This document shows positions 26,643-35,772 of a stretch of 38,571 nt of DNA, piece by piece (position 1 is the first letter of the stretch; each line of letters opens with the position of its first letter). Origin of the DNA: Candidatus Daviesbacteria bacterium RIFCSPHIGHO2_02_FULL_43_12 (GTDB lineage Bacteria; Patescibacteriota; Microgenomatia; Daviesbacterales; UBA10151). The notes under the pieces were generated by a model. That model was not told where the DNA came from. It searched no databases and worked only from the letters and a program-made list of their open reading frames with translations. A program made the translations under genes and the position numbers. The stretch is from assembly GCA_001776775.1 (NCBI GenBank), contig MFDD01000002.1:270773-309343 (forward strand). Direction: 5' to 3'.

Positions 26643-28351
26643 TATCTATATAACCCCTTTAAATAATAAATAAGCCTAACTCTGACAACTTTAAGTTGAA
26701 ATAAAAATAATAGACAAAAAATTCCAAAAGAAACTAGCGTTACTAGATTACCAATTGTTCTGATTGGTGTATCGTATAAACGGGCGTCAACTTTGTGGTT
26801 TCCGACACCTACGATAATAGTCATTAGGCCAAGGGGATTAGTATAATCAATTTTTGTCTCCTTGCCATCTATAAAAATTCGCCAATTTGGAAAATAGTAC
26901 TGAGAAATTCTGAGAATTGAGTGAGTTAGAGTTTGCGTCTTAAAGGAGATCCAGTTACTCCCCTCCTTAAAATCTTCTATTTTAGTATCTCCGGTTATCA
27001 CTTCAAAGCGGGTTGCAGCAAGTTTAGCCGGCGGAGCAACTGCATAAATTGGCAGATAATCAAAGATGGATCTGTTTATTAGATTGGTCCAGTTTGGCTC
27101 GCTAAGCAGAACCTGGTCACTTACAAAGAGAAGTTTTTGCGGACGAAAGTAGGAAAAGTTTATTATTAAACAAATCAGGACTAATCCGGCAATAACAAAT
27201 TTCTGAAATTTACCCTTTAAGACTACGCTTATACTGCCGCTCACTAAAGATATAAAAAAGATAATTAAACTCAAAAAACGCCAGGGAAATTGTAAGTATT
27301 TTAGGACCGGATCAAATAGTTTCCAAACCCAAACAGATTGAGGATTAACCATGAAGACTGCCCCTAATATTAAAAAAGTACAGGTGAAAATAAATGTCGA
27401 TAAAAACCGATTTTTTCTACGGAGTACAAAAGCTGTATACAAAGATAATGCCCATCCCAGCAGATGTATGTAACCAATTTGAAAAGATAGGCCGTCTTTT
27501 TCGCCGCCGGGAACTTCTCTAACAGAAGCCCCCCAACCCCACGAATGGTCAAGAAAGAGTTTGCGTAAGCCCTTAAAATGTTCGGTATAGGAAAAGTAGC
27601 CCATGGTTGTGGTGTCAACATGCACTAAATTCTTCTCAACAACCATTGGCAGTAGATAAAAAGCACTTAATCCTAACCCCAAAACACAGGCTAGGACAAA
27701 GTATTTTAAAAAACGCAATTTTTCTTTAAACAACCCCACGAGTATTAGTAAACTAGGCAGAAACATGAGCACAGAAATATTATGTGAAACTAGTAGCAGC
27801 CCAATAAAAAAAGCCGATGTTAACAGATTTCCTAGAGACTGCTTTTCCTTTAAGCGCAGCAGCGCCCACAAAATGGCGGGAAAACACATCACCCCCCATA
27901 GCTCTCCCATCGCTCCCCGTACAAAAAGTAACACACTATGATACGGCGCTAAACTATAAAAAACACCAGACACAAATCCCCCTGCATTACCCCATAACTT
28001 TCTGCCCGCCAGATACATAAAAACATAAGACATCACAAAAGCTACTCCAAACATCACTTTAGCGCTAATGGTCAGGGTCTGAGTGATCCAGTAGACCAAG
28101 AGACCAAAATAATAGGGAAGAGGTGCATAATAATTAAACATTGGATATCCATATAAACCACCCAAATCTGGTACCCAGCGACAAGGAATTTGGGAATCCT
28201 GAATACATTTATTCATTTCAAAGAGGCGAATGACCTGAACATCGTCATGATGGGTAAAATAAGGGGCTGCCAAAAGTGGCCACAGCAGAGCGCAGGTAAT
28301 GATTAATCCCAGGACAAACAGGGTGCTTTTTTTAAGGTTAGGAAAGCGCAT
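26642..28351 (-). CDS. PTPS-related (PF10131-like) polytopic membrane protein, GT-C-like
   Basis: THHDDVQVIRLFEMNKCIQDSQIPCRWVPDLGGLYGYPMFNYYAPLPYYFG; C-terminal YYFPNWRIFIDGKETKI...VGNHKVDARLYDTPIRTIGNLVTLVSF. Confidence 0.78.
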   Translation of the reverse strand: MRFPNLKKSTLFVLGLIITCALLWPLLAAPYFTHHDDVQVIRLFEMNKCIQDSQIPCRWVPDLGGLYGYPMFNYYAPLPYYFGLLVYWITQTLTISAKVMFGVAFVMSYVFMYLAGRKLWGNAGGFVSGVFYSLAPYHSVLLFVRGAMGELWGVMCFPAILWALLRLKEKQSLGNLLTSAFFIGLLLVSHNISVLMFLPSLLILVGLFKEKLRFLKYFVLACVLGLGLSAFYLLPMVVEKNLVHVDTTTMGYFSYTEHFKGLRKLFLDHSWGWGASVREVPGGEKDGLSFQIGYIHLLGWALSLYTAFVLRRKNRFLSTFIFTCTFLILGAVFMVNPQSVWVWKLFDPVLKYLQFPWRFLSLIIFFISLVSGSISVVLKGKFQKFVIAGLVLICLIINFSYFRPQKLLFVSDQVLLSEPNWTNLINRSIFDYLPIYAVAPPAKLAATRFEVITGDTKIEDFKEGSNWISFKTQTLTHSILRISQYYFPNWRIFIDGKETKIDYTNPLGLMTIIVGVGNHKVDARLYDTPIRTIGNLVTLVSFGIFCLLFLFQLKVVRVRLIYYLKGLYR

Positions 28352-30050
28352 TTTTTCTTCTCCTTAAAAAGATCGCCACAGCGACTAGGGACACAAGTGA
28401 GGTGATATTGGCGATAGTTCGAATCGGAGTATCTCTAAATTGCAGTTGAATTTTATGTTGCCCTGAGGGGACATTAAACTTAATCAATCCGACATCGTCT
28501 GGCTCCAATAGATCTGATCTTTGGCCATCAATCTTGAGCTGCCAGCCGGGAAAATAAGTAATCGGTACCTGGAGTGTGGCGCTTTGAGTACTCGTCGTTT
28601 GAAAAGAAGTCTCGGCGGTTTTTTTGATAAAAGCCGAGATACTACCCTCTCCCATGCTGAATGTCGGTTCAGAGAATCTTTCTAACTTAATTCGCTTAAC
28701 CCAGATCGGCAAATAATCTCGAGGCAGCTTATCGTCTTGGGAAAGGATTTTTATGGAGATATAGTGCTCGTCAATACTATCGTAGTAGTAGCTATCCGGC
28801 CTAAAGAAGCCGATATTAAAGGTATAGGTGGCCACGATGATCGCGATTACAAAAACTACCGTTAGGCGAGGTTTAAAAACTAGTACTAATAGAGAACACG
28901 CTGCAGAAACAAAAAAGATCGATAGCCCTAGAAATCGCCAGGGAAATTGGGTAAAGGACAACAGGTCAAACCTCTCCCAGACAAAGGCCGACTTATTATG
29001 TTGCATAAATAAAGACAGTCCAAAAGTGGCCACAAAAAATCCATAAGTTAAAAGAGCGGAATCAAATTTAGATGTTTCAAAGATTATTTTAAACAGACCT
29101 TTAAGCTTCCTCCGGGCAATTAATAGGAAGCCGGTCAATAAAGATAATCCAAACAGCACCCAGTGAGCCGGACCAATTTGAAAAGACATACCGTCTTCAT
29201 TCCCCCACACCGAAGCTCCGTATCCCCAGAAGGTAGAGAAAAATTGTGGAACAGTCACAAAATGACCCCGAAAATCAAAGTATCCTTGAGTTAGATATTT
29301 TGACTGCACAAAAGCTTTTTCTATAAAAGCGGGTAGCAAAAAGGAGGCAGCTACGGCGATTCCCCAGACAAAGGAGAGGGCCAGGTTTATTCCTAACTTA
29401 CGGCCGGGATTTTTGAGAAAACAGTACCCCATCCAGGCTAGCAGAAACGGCGAAAAAAGCATGGTCATCACGTTATGGGTATAAAATAGTCCACCTAAAG
29501 ATAGGGCGACCAAAGCGGTATTTCTAATGGTCGGCTGAAGAGACAACCTGTAAATAGTCCAAAAGATTAAGGGAAAAAAGACTAAGGCCCAAGCTTCTGA
29601 CAATGCTCCCCGAACATAGATATCCACCGAGTGGTAAGGCGCATACATATATAGTATGGCCGCTATAAATCCGGGGTATCTACCGAAGATAGATTTTACA
29701 AACAGATACATCGCCAGCCCCGAGAGGAGAAAGGTCATCCCAAAGATAATCTTGGTAGTCTGGATATAAGACAAAAAGAGCGAGTGTTTGATAGCTACTC
29801 CGATATAGTAAGAAAGGGGGGCATAAAAGTTATATAACGGTTCGCCGTAGCGAAAATCCTTGACCCATCTGACCGGAAAATGCCCTTCAGAAACCGCTTT
29901 ATCCATCTGATATAGTCGGGCAATATAGATAAAATCCTGGGTGGGAAAGAAACCAGGCCTAGTCATTGGTAAGATCAAGGGTATAGAGAGCAGGGCTATG
30001 CAGATAGGTAAAAAGAGTCCGCTTTTAAATAATCTGGTAAATCTTTTTAT
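28338..30050 (-). CDS. PTPS-related (PF10131-like) polytopic membrane protein; probable AUA start
   Basis: PTQDFIYIARLYQMDKAVSEGHFPVRWVKDFRYGEPLYNFYAPLSYYIG; C-terminal TYFPGWQLKIDGQRSDL...VPSGQHKIQLQFRDTPIRTIANITSLVSL. The ORF track starts at TTG 29978, but the frame stays open upstream to ATA at 30050 and encodes the missing first TM segment (IKRFTRLFKSGLFLPICIALLSIPL). 570 aa versus 569 and 561 aa for the paralogs. Confidence 0.75.
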   Translation of the reverse strand: MKRFTRLFKSGLFLPICIALLSIPLILPMTRPGFFPTQDFIYIARLYQMDKAVSEGHFPVRWVKDFRYGEPLYNFYAPLSYYIGVAIKHSLFLSYIQTTKIIFGMTFLLSGLAMYLFVKSIFGRYPGFIAAILYMYAPYHSVDIYVRGALSEAWALVFFPLIFWTIYRLSLQPTIRNTALVALSLGGLFYTHNVMTMLFSPFLLAWMGYCFLKNPGRKLGINLALSFVWGIAVAASFLLPAFIEKAFVQSKYLTQGYFDFRGHFVTVPQFFSTFWGYGASVWGNEDGMSFQIGPAHWVLFGLSLLTGFLLIARRKLKGLFKIIFETSKFDSALLTYGFFVATFGLSLFMQHNKSAFVWERFDLLSFTQFPWRFLGLSIFFVSAACSLLVLVFKPRLTVVFVIAIIVATYTFNIGFFRPDSYYYDSIDEHYISIKILSQDDKLPRDYLPIWVKRIKLERFSEPTFSMGEGSISAFIKKTAETSFQTTSTQSATLQVPITYFPGWQLKIDGQRSDLLEPDDVGLIKFNVPSGQHKIQLQFRDTPIRTIANITSLVSLVAVAIFLRRRKNALS

Positions 30051-31561
30051 TGCTCCACCTCCACTTTAAAAAGCAACATCGCATCCCTCTTTCCAGCCCA
30101 CTCAGCCTTTGGAAACTCCAGAAGAAGCTCGGTACCCGCCGGATCTTTCTGGATTCGGGAACGATTGGCAACAAAGAAAGTCGGATGTTCCTTGGCTGTA
30201 GCCCGAAGCTCCGCCGAAATAGTCGAACCTCCCGGCTTCATGAATATATTGGGAGTTTTATCTAAATAGATCCATAGACCATCCGGGAGAGTGCCAAAAG
30301 TGCCTTCTGTTCCAACAACAATGGGTGTTTTAATCGCCTCGGATTTTAAGTAATCAGCAATCTCCCGCAAGCCATACCCCGCTGTCCAGTCTTCAAGATA
30401 TCCCTGACGCTCCTCACGAGGCAAAGCAGCTTTTTCGGGATCAGTTAAAATGGCTTGGATAAATATCAGTGCAGAAAACAGGATGACTATGGGAACACCA
30501 ATCGATATTACTCTTTTGATCCTTCCCGATAATTTTCGAGTTATTTCATCAAAACCCCAGGCAGCCATCATCAGGGCAGGGGGGATGCTAAACAGAATAT
30601 ACCGAGCGGTAAAGGTTTTAAGTAAAAACATCTGCGCTAAAAGCGGCAGCAATCCCCATAAAAAAATAGCAGTGATAATACTATTTCTTCTCCACACCCA
30701 CACCCACACCCCCAAGCTCAAAGCCAATAATCCTAGGATAGGCCAGGTTAGCAACTTGGGAAACCAATCAACCAAATCATTTAAATGGGGCTTAAACGGA
30801 TCGAACGGGTACTGAAGTAACCTAGACGGAGAGTGCAGATAGTCTCCATTTCGAGACGATAGGTTTTCAAATCCTGGACCAAGCCGCAGTAAAAAATTAT
30901 AGATCCCTAAGGCTATAATTATGGCGATTAAAAAAAGACCAGCTGTTTTAACCCATTGTTGTCTTTTTACGCCCAGCCTTTTGAGGGTTAAAAAGGTCAC
31001 TGGGACGGTGAGAATACTAAATAGTCCGGAAGTTTTAGTCAGCATTCCTCCGCCCAAGACAAATCCTAGAATCATCGCCACATCCAAACGAGCCTTTTCT
31101 ATCAGCAATAGACCAAGAAACAAAGACCAGACAGAGAAACTAACCAACATCGAATCAACCAAAGCCATCCTGTCAAAGAAAACTATCATCGGGGTAAAAG
31201 TTATTAAAAAGGCAGCCATTAAGCTGGTTGTCTTGCTTAAATATCGCCAGCCAATGGCACTGACTCCCAAAAAAGTTGTAAATCCGGCTATCACCGACAA
31301 AAACCTGCTCGCAAACAAAGGATCGGAGAAGACTTTGAACAGGGGCATCAGCAGCCACATAAAAAGCGGCGTTTTTCCATCCTGTAATGAAACAAAGCGT
31401 AAAGTCGGCTCTGCTCTCATGATCTGGGCCCAGCGAACATAGATCGCTTCATCAGCAAAGATAGGTTGGATGGTCAAAGAGGGGATCCGAATTACAAAAA
31501 AGCAGATGGCCAAAACTAAGAAAGCCAAAATATATAACTTATTTTTTTTGAAGAATTTCAT
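30047..31561 (-). CDS. GT39/ArnT-PMT-like GT-C glycosyltransferase
   Basis: IPSLTIQPIFADEAIYVRWAQIMRAEPTLRFVSLQDGKTPLFMWLLMPLFKVFSDPLFASRFLSVIAG; ArnT/PMT-2 pattern with ADEAIY. Confidence 0.85.
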   Translation of the reverse strand: MKFFKKNKLYILAFLVLAICFFVIRIPSLTIQPIFADEAIYVRWAQIMRAEPTLRFVSLQDGKTPLFMWLLMPLFKVFSDPLFASRFLSVIAGFTTFLGVSAIGWRYLSKTTSLMAAFLITFTPMIVFFDRMALVDSMLVSFSVWSLFLGLLLIEKARLDVAMILGFVLGGGMLTKTSGLFSILTVPVTFLTLKRLGVKRQQWVKTAGLFLIAIIIALGIYNFLLRLGPGFENLSSRNGDYLHSPSRLLQYPFDPFKPHLNDLVDWFPKLLTWPILGLLALSLGVWVWVWRRNSIITAIFLWGLLPLLAQMFLLKTFTARYILFSIPPALMMAAWGFDEITRKLSGRIKRVISIGVPIVILFSALIFIQAILTDPEKAALPREERQGYLEDWTAGYGLREIADYLKSEAIKTPIVVGTEGTFGTLPDGLWIYLDKTPNIFMKPGGSTISAELRATAKEHPTFFVANRSRIQKDPAGTELLLEFPKAEWAGKRDAMLLFKVEVEQ

Positions 31562-31575
31562 AAATATGTAAATTT

Positions 31576-32322
31576 TTACCGATAAAAGCCGGTTAGGTCA
31601 CGTAGCCTGATCCTCAGCATATCCAAAACCGCATCAATGGCGTTTTTCCATAGCTGATAGCTTTTACTTTCAACATGATGCCACTCTACCGGTACATCAA
31701 TAATTTTGAGACCAGCTTTTTTAGCCAGAAACAAAAATTCAGAATCAAAACCGGCATTAACTATATATCCACCCTGAGCGCTTTTTTTGTATTGTTCTAA
31801 AAGCTTTGGAAAAATACTCTGACGGGATTTTTGGTTAAAGGCTTTGAACCCACACTGGGTATCCGAAAAAGGTAACCCCAGGATAATATTTCGCAAAATT
31901 GCAAAAACTACCGAGGCAAGTTGGCGGATAAAGGGAGATCCTGTTCGACCATCTCGGGAACCGATGACAATATCAAAACCTTCACTAAATTGAGGCAGCA
32001 GCTTTTCTACTTCCGTAATTGGTGTCGCCTGATCCATGTCCGTAAACAAGGCGATTTCTCCTTTTGCCGCCAGCAGTCCGGTCATCACTGTCACGGCTTT
32101 TCCGGCATGAGGGTTTTCTATCAGCCGGAAGTTTTCTCTCTTTTTGATCTGCTCTTTGATAATAGCCACACTACGATCAGTTGATCCATCATCGACAACT
32201 AAAACTTCGTATTTATAATCAACTTGATGTAAATATGCATCAACCTCGGCCAAGACGCCTTTGGAGAGACTTCTCTCCTCATTGTATCCAGGAATAATAA
32301 CGGAAAGTTTAAGATTACTCAT
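31576..32322 (-). CDS. GT2, dolichyl/polyprenyl-phosphate glucosyltransferase-like (ALG5-like)
   Basis: MSNLKLSVIIPGYNEERSLSKGVLAEVDAYLHQ...VLVVDDGSTDRSVAII...NPHAGKAVTVMTGLLAAKGEIALFTDMDQATPITEVEKLLP...SDTQCGFKAFNQKSRQSIF. Confidence 0.88.
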   Translation of the reverse strand: MSNLKLSVIIPGYNEERSLSKGVLAEVDAYLHQVDYKYEVLVVDDGSTDRSVAIIKEQIKKRENFRLIENPHAGKAVTVMTGLLAAKGEIALFTDMDQATPITEVEKLLPQFSEGFDIVIGSRDGRTGSPFIRQLASVVFAILRNIILGLPFSDTQCGFKAFNQKSRQSIFPKLLEQYKKSAQGGYIVNAGFDSEFLFLAKKAGLKIIDVPVEWHHVESKSYQLWKNAIDAVLDMLRIRLRDLTGFYR

Positions 32323-32363
32323 AGCTTTTAGTGTACTGTAGTTTGCCTCAAATTTATATCCCC

Positions 32364-33863
32364 TTAAGTCTCCTTTTCATTGTGAACCAGCTTGAATATC
32401 TTAACACCATCTAAGACGAATTGACTCTCTATTTTTGTCCAACCAAAACCAGCTATCTCGAACTTAGGATGTCCGACCGGGTTACAAACTGCATCCTCAC
32501 AGACTACAAAAAGTTGTCCGGTTTTATGGAAAGGAAGCTCCTGGGGAGGGTGTTTATAAATCCAGAGGTAATATTGGTAGGCAGCGTCATAGTTACGCTC
32601 GGCAATAAGCGCGAAATTATACGGCTTATTAGCCGAGAGAGTAATGATAAACTTGGAGATCTCTTGGGTATGGGCCAGCTGATTACCCGGCGGATAGCGT
32701 AACGGGCTTTTTTGAAAGTTAAACCAGATTACAGCCAGCAGTAACACCCAAAAGACTAGGGAGAATAAACGGCCCGCAGCCTTTAAATTTTGAAGATAAA
32801 ACCAGATCGCTCCAATTAGAATATAGGGGATAAAATTTATAAATCCTAAATAGTGATCATAGATCTCTTGATTAAAAAAAGTCAGCATCATAAGTCCGAC
32901 AGCCAAGGTTAGATATAAAGCCCCAATATTCCAGGAAAATTTGCGAGTGGTTATCCAGATATAGACCTCCCAGACTCCTGGGATAAAGACCACCAGACTA
33001 ATCAGCCAAGAGGTCCATCTGATATCCCCGGCCATATAGGGCAATATCAGCTTTTGAGTATAGATAGGTACAATCTTAGAGATAGTTGAAAATACGCTCG
33101 GACGAACTGCCGAATCAGCGGAAAAAAAGATCTCTGCAAAGGCTCTTAGATTCATAAAATTATGTCGAAGGTCGAAAACGATAAGCGGAGACATCACCAG
33201 CAAAAAGGCCACAATCCCTCCCCAGGTTCCTCTTTGAAATGAGCCCAAAGAACCCTTTTTGCGTTGATCTAATAGTTCGTGCAGCCAGAGCAACCCTATT
33301 GATGGTAGTAAAATCAGTCCTAGATAATGCATCTGGACGGTACAAGCAAAGAAAAATCCCGTCATTATCCACCACAGCTCATTTTTAGTTTTTCTAACTA
33401 AATAAATAGATATCAGAGTTAAGAGGGCAAAAAAAGGCGCCGGATTAGGATTCCAGGATGATCTGGAATGAATAATCGTAATTGGAGAGATCGCATATAG
33501 CAGGCTCGCTACGATTGCCGGAACTCGGCCAAACCATTCTCTGGTCAGCCAGTAGATTACTGCGATAGTAGCTATTCCGATCAAAGCGACCATTCCCGCC
33601 GCTGCAACCGGATTCAGCCAAAATATAGTCATGGCCACGGTCATCATGTAGTAATAAAGCGGCCCAAGATATATATTACCCACCGACATTGGTGGTCCGA
33701 TTAGGGGAAGGTCAAAAGTGGTGAGAATGCGCTTGACCATTAGGGCATCTCGGCCTTCGTCCCCTAAAAAGGTCATATATCCGGGAAGATTATAAAAGCG
33801 CAAGAAAGCTGCCAGCAGTAGGATAATTACGAAGACCAGCATCTCCAGTTTGCGTTGCTTCAT
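32364..33863 (-). CDS. GT39/ArnT-PMT-like GT-C glycosyltransferase
   Basis: LPGYMTFLGDEGRDALMVKRILTTFDLPLIGPPMSVGNIYLGPLYYYMMTVAMTIF; polytopic. Start moved to ATG at 33863 (ATGA overlap). Confidence 0.83.
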   Translation of the reverse strand: MKQRKLEMLVFVIILLLAAFLRFYNLPGYMTFLGDEGRDALMVKRILTTFDLPLIGPPMSVGNIYLGPLYYYMMTVAMTIFWLNPVAAAGMVALIGIATIAVIYWLTREWFGRVPAIVASLLYAISPITIIHSRSSWNPNPAPFFALLTLISIYLVRKTKNELWWIMTGFFFACTVQMHYLGLILLPSIGLLWLHELLDQRKKGSLGSFQRGTWGGIVAFLLVMSPLIVFDLRHNFMNLRAFAEIFFSADSAVRPSVFSTISKIVPIYTQKLILPYMAGDIRWTSWLISLVVFIPGVWEVYIWITTRKFSWNIGALYLTLAVGLMMLTFFNQEIYDHYLGFINFIPYILIGAIWFYLQNLKAAGRLFSLVFWVLLLAVIWFNFQKSPLRYPPGNQLAHTQEISKFIITLSANKPYNFALIAERNYDAAYQYYLWIYKHPPQELPFHKTGQLFVVCEDAVCNPVGHPKFEIAGFGWTKIESQFVLDGVKIFKLVHNEKET

Positions 33864-34564
33864 CTTAACTTCCACCACAAAATAAATAAATCGACAAAGC
33901 TTTTGAAAAAAACCTTCGAAAAAATACTTCCTCCAGTTGGACTGCCGAAACGTCTGGGGTAATGATTTACCCCTACCTCCGCAAATTGAAAGCCTCTTTT
34001 TTTCGCCTTCACTAAAAACTCAATCTGGGTGACTTTTTCTTCAGTTTCCAAGGGTAAAACGGCGTTGTAGACTGATTTTTTTATCAGTTTAAAACCACAA
34101 GAATAATCTTTAACAGATAAACCAAGCAGCAGCAGGGCTATCGTTTTCCAGCCATAGGTCAAGACTTTTCGTCTAAAGGGATCCGCCCGAGCTATCCGGT
34201 AGCCAACGATCAAGTCTGCACTATCTGTTTTCTCGATAAATTTGGTAATCTCTTTAAAATCAAATTGTCCATCAGAATCGGTAAAAGCGACCCATTCGTA
34301 CTTTGATTCTTGAAAACCGGTCTTAAGCGCTCCGCCATAACCCAAATTAGTCGGGTGGGTGACTAGTCGAAGTTTGGGGTATTTAGCTTGCAACGACTCT
34401 ACTACTTTGGCGGTTTGGTCGGTGGAGGCGTCATTGACAACGATGATCTCGTAATTTTTTAGCTTACACAGGTCAAGGCCCTGTTGGACATTACTAATCG
34501 TCGATGCTATGTTTTCCTCTTCGTTAAAAGCAGGTAAAAAGACTGACAAGCTATTAATTTCCAC
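33860..34564 (-). CDS. GT2, polyprenyl-phosphate mannosyltransferase (DPM)-like
   Basis: LSVFLPAFNEEENIASTISNVQQGL...EIIVVNDASTDQTAKVVESL...TNLGYGGALKTGFQESKYEWVAFTDSDGQFDFKEITKFI...DYSCGFKLIKKSVY. Listed start is GTG at 34564; see finding on start choice. Confidence 0.9.
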   Translation of the reverse strand: MEINSLSVFLPAFNEEENIASTISNVQQGLDLCKLKNYEIIVVNDASTDQTAKVVESLQAKYPKLRLVTHPTNLGYGGALKTGFQESKYEWVAFTDSDGQFDFKEITKFIEKTDSADLIVGYRIARADPFRRKVLTYGWKTIALLLLGLSVKDYSCGFKLIKKSVYNAVLPLETEEKVTQIEFLVKAKKRGFQFAEVGVNHYPRRFGSPTGGSIFSKVFFKSFVDLFILWWKLR

Positions 34565-34599
34565 TCCTAATATGCTACCATCAAAGATGGTTGCTGCAT

Positions 34600-35772
34600 A
34601 TGGGTAAATCTGAATTTAGAGCTTGTTTAATTCTCGGTCTGGTCACCTTATTTATTACCGCATTAATGTGGTTGCCTCACTACCTTGCTCTCCCCAATTT
34701 TTATGGCCTGAATTTTTCCGAGGGTTTTAATACTATTTACCGAAACTTTGACGGCATTGAATATATTATTATTGCTAAAAGCTTTTATCGGCCAGAGCTG
34801 ATCGCCCACTTACCTCAGTCTCTTTCTGCCAGCTATTACGCTGCTCACTTTCCGGGATTTGCATTAGTAATTTTGGCCTTTTCGCCGCTGCTTGGTTTTC
34901 TAAAATCAATGCTCTTTTCTTCACTTCTTTTTACCTATCTCTCCACAGTGGCTTTCTTCTTTCTAATCAGACGGTTTAAGTTAAGTAGCCAGCCGCTTTG
35001 GTTAGCAGTGCTTTTTCTCGTACTCCCGGCTAGGTGGTTGATAGTCCATTCGGTTGGCTCAGCTGAACCAATGTTTATTTTCTTTGTGCTGCTCTCTGTA
35101 TATTTTTTTAAGGAATTTCAGGAAACAAAAAAGTCTTCTTTTATTTGGTTCTCAGCCCTGGCTGGACTGGTAGCTCAATTGACCCGTCCTCCCGGAATTT
35201 TGCTATTTATAGCCATTGGGATATATGCTCTATATGAGCTGTTTTGGGAACAAAAGGGAGCATTTTTACAGAGATTTATTAAAATTGTTCAGACCTACCT
35301 ACCCTTTATCCTGATTCCCCTTGGTCTTTTGGGTGTTTTTATTCTTTATAGCTTCACCTATCATGATTTTTGGGCTTATTTTCATAGCGGAGATAATATT
35401 CACCTCACCTTGCCTCCGTTCCAGATCTTTAATAAACATCAATTTTGGGTTGGAGAAATTTGGCTGGAAGATGTGATCTATATTTTAATTCTCGGGTTTT
35501 TTGGAGGATTATACCTTTGGAAAAAAAACTTACGGGGAATGGGGACTTTTGTCCTCACTTATATTACAGCCACGGCCTTGGTTACTCATCGAGATATCAG
35601 TCGCTACGCTCTGCCGATCTTCCCCTTTTTAATCATCGCTTTCGAGAAGGTGCTCATCAGCAAAGAGTTTAAAATCGTGATGGCTATTTTGGCAGTAGCT
35701 TTTTATCTTTATGCCCAAAACTTTTTAATTGCAAATGTGGCCCCTATTGCTGAGCTGACTCCTTTTAATTAG
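34600..35772 (+). CDS. PIG-V-like GT-C membrane protein; the only plus-strand gene in the window
   Basis: YRNFDGIEYIIIAKSFYRPELI...YYAAHFPGFALVILAFSPLLG; HSVGSAEPMFIFFVLLSVYFFKEF; LTRPPGILLF. ORF begins with TTG at 34591, ATG at 34600 preferred. Confidence 0.75.
   Translation: MGKSEFRACLILGLVTLFITALMWLPHYLALPNFYGLNFSEGFNTIYRNFDGIEYIIIAKSFYRPELIAHLPQSLSASYYAAHFPGFALVILAFSPLLGFLKSMLFSSLLFTYLSTVAFFFLIRRFKLSSQPLWLAVLFLVLPARWLIVHSVGSAEPMFIFFVLLSVYFFKEFQETKKSSFIWFSALAGLVAQLTRPPGILLFIAIGIYALYELFWEQKGAFLQRFIKIVQTYLPFILIPLGLLGVFILYSFTYHDFWAYFHSGDNIHLTLPPFQIFNKHQFWVGEIWLEDVIYILILGFFGGLYLWKKNLRGMGTFVLTYITATALVTHRDISRYALPIFPFLIIAFEKVLISKEFKIVMAILAVAFYLYAQNFLIANVAPIAELTPFN

Noticed and set aside
30693-30713. 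Short tandem repeat (CCACAC)x3 in a GT39-like gene
   Set aside because: It encodes VWVWVW in frame inside a TM helix. Three 6-bp units are too short for a CRISPR or minisatellite call, and copy change would not shift the frame.
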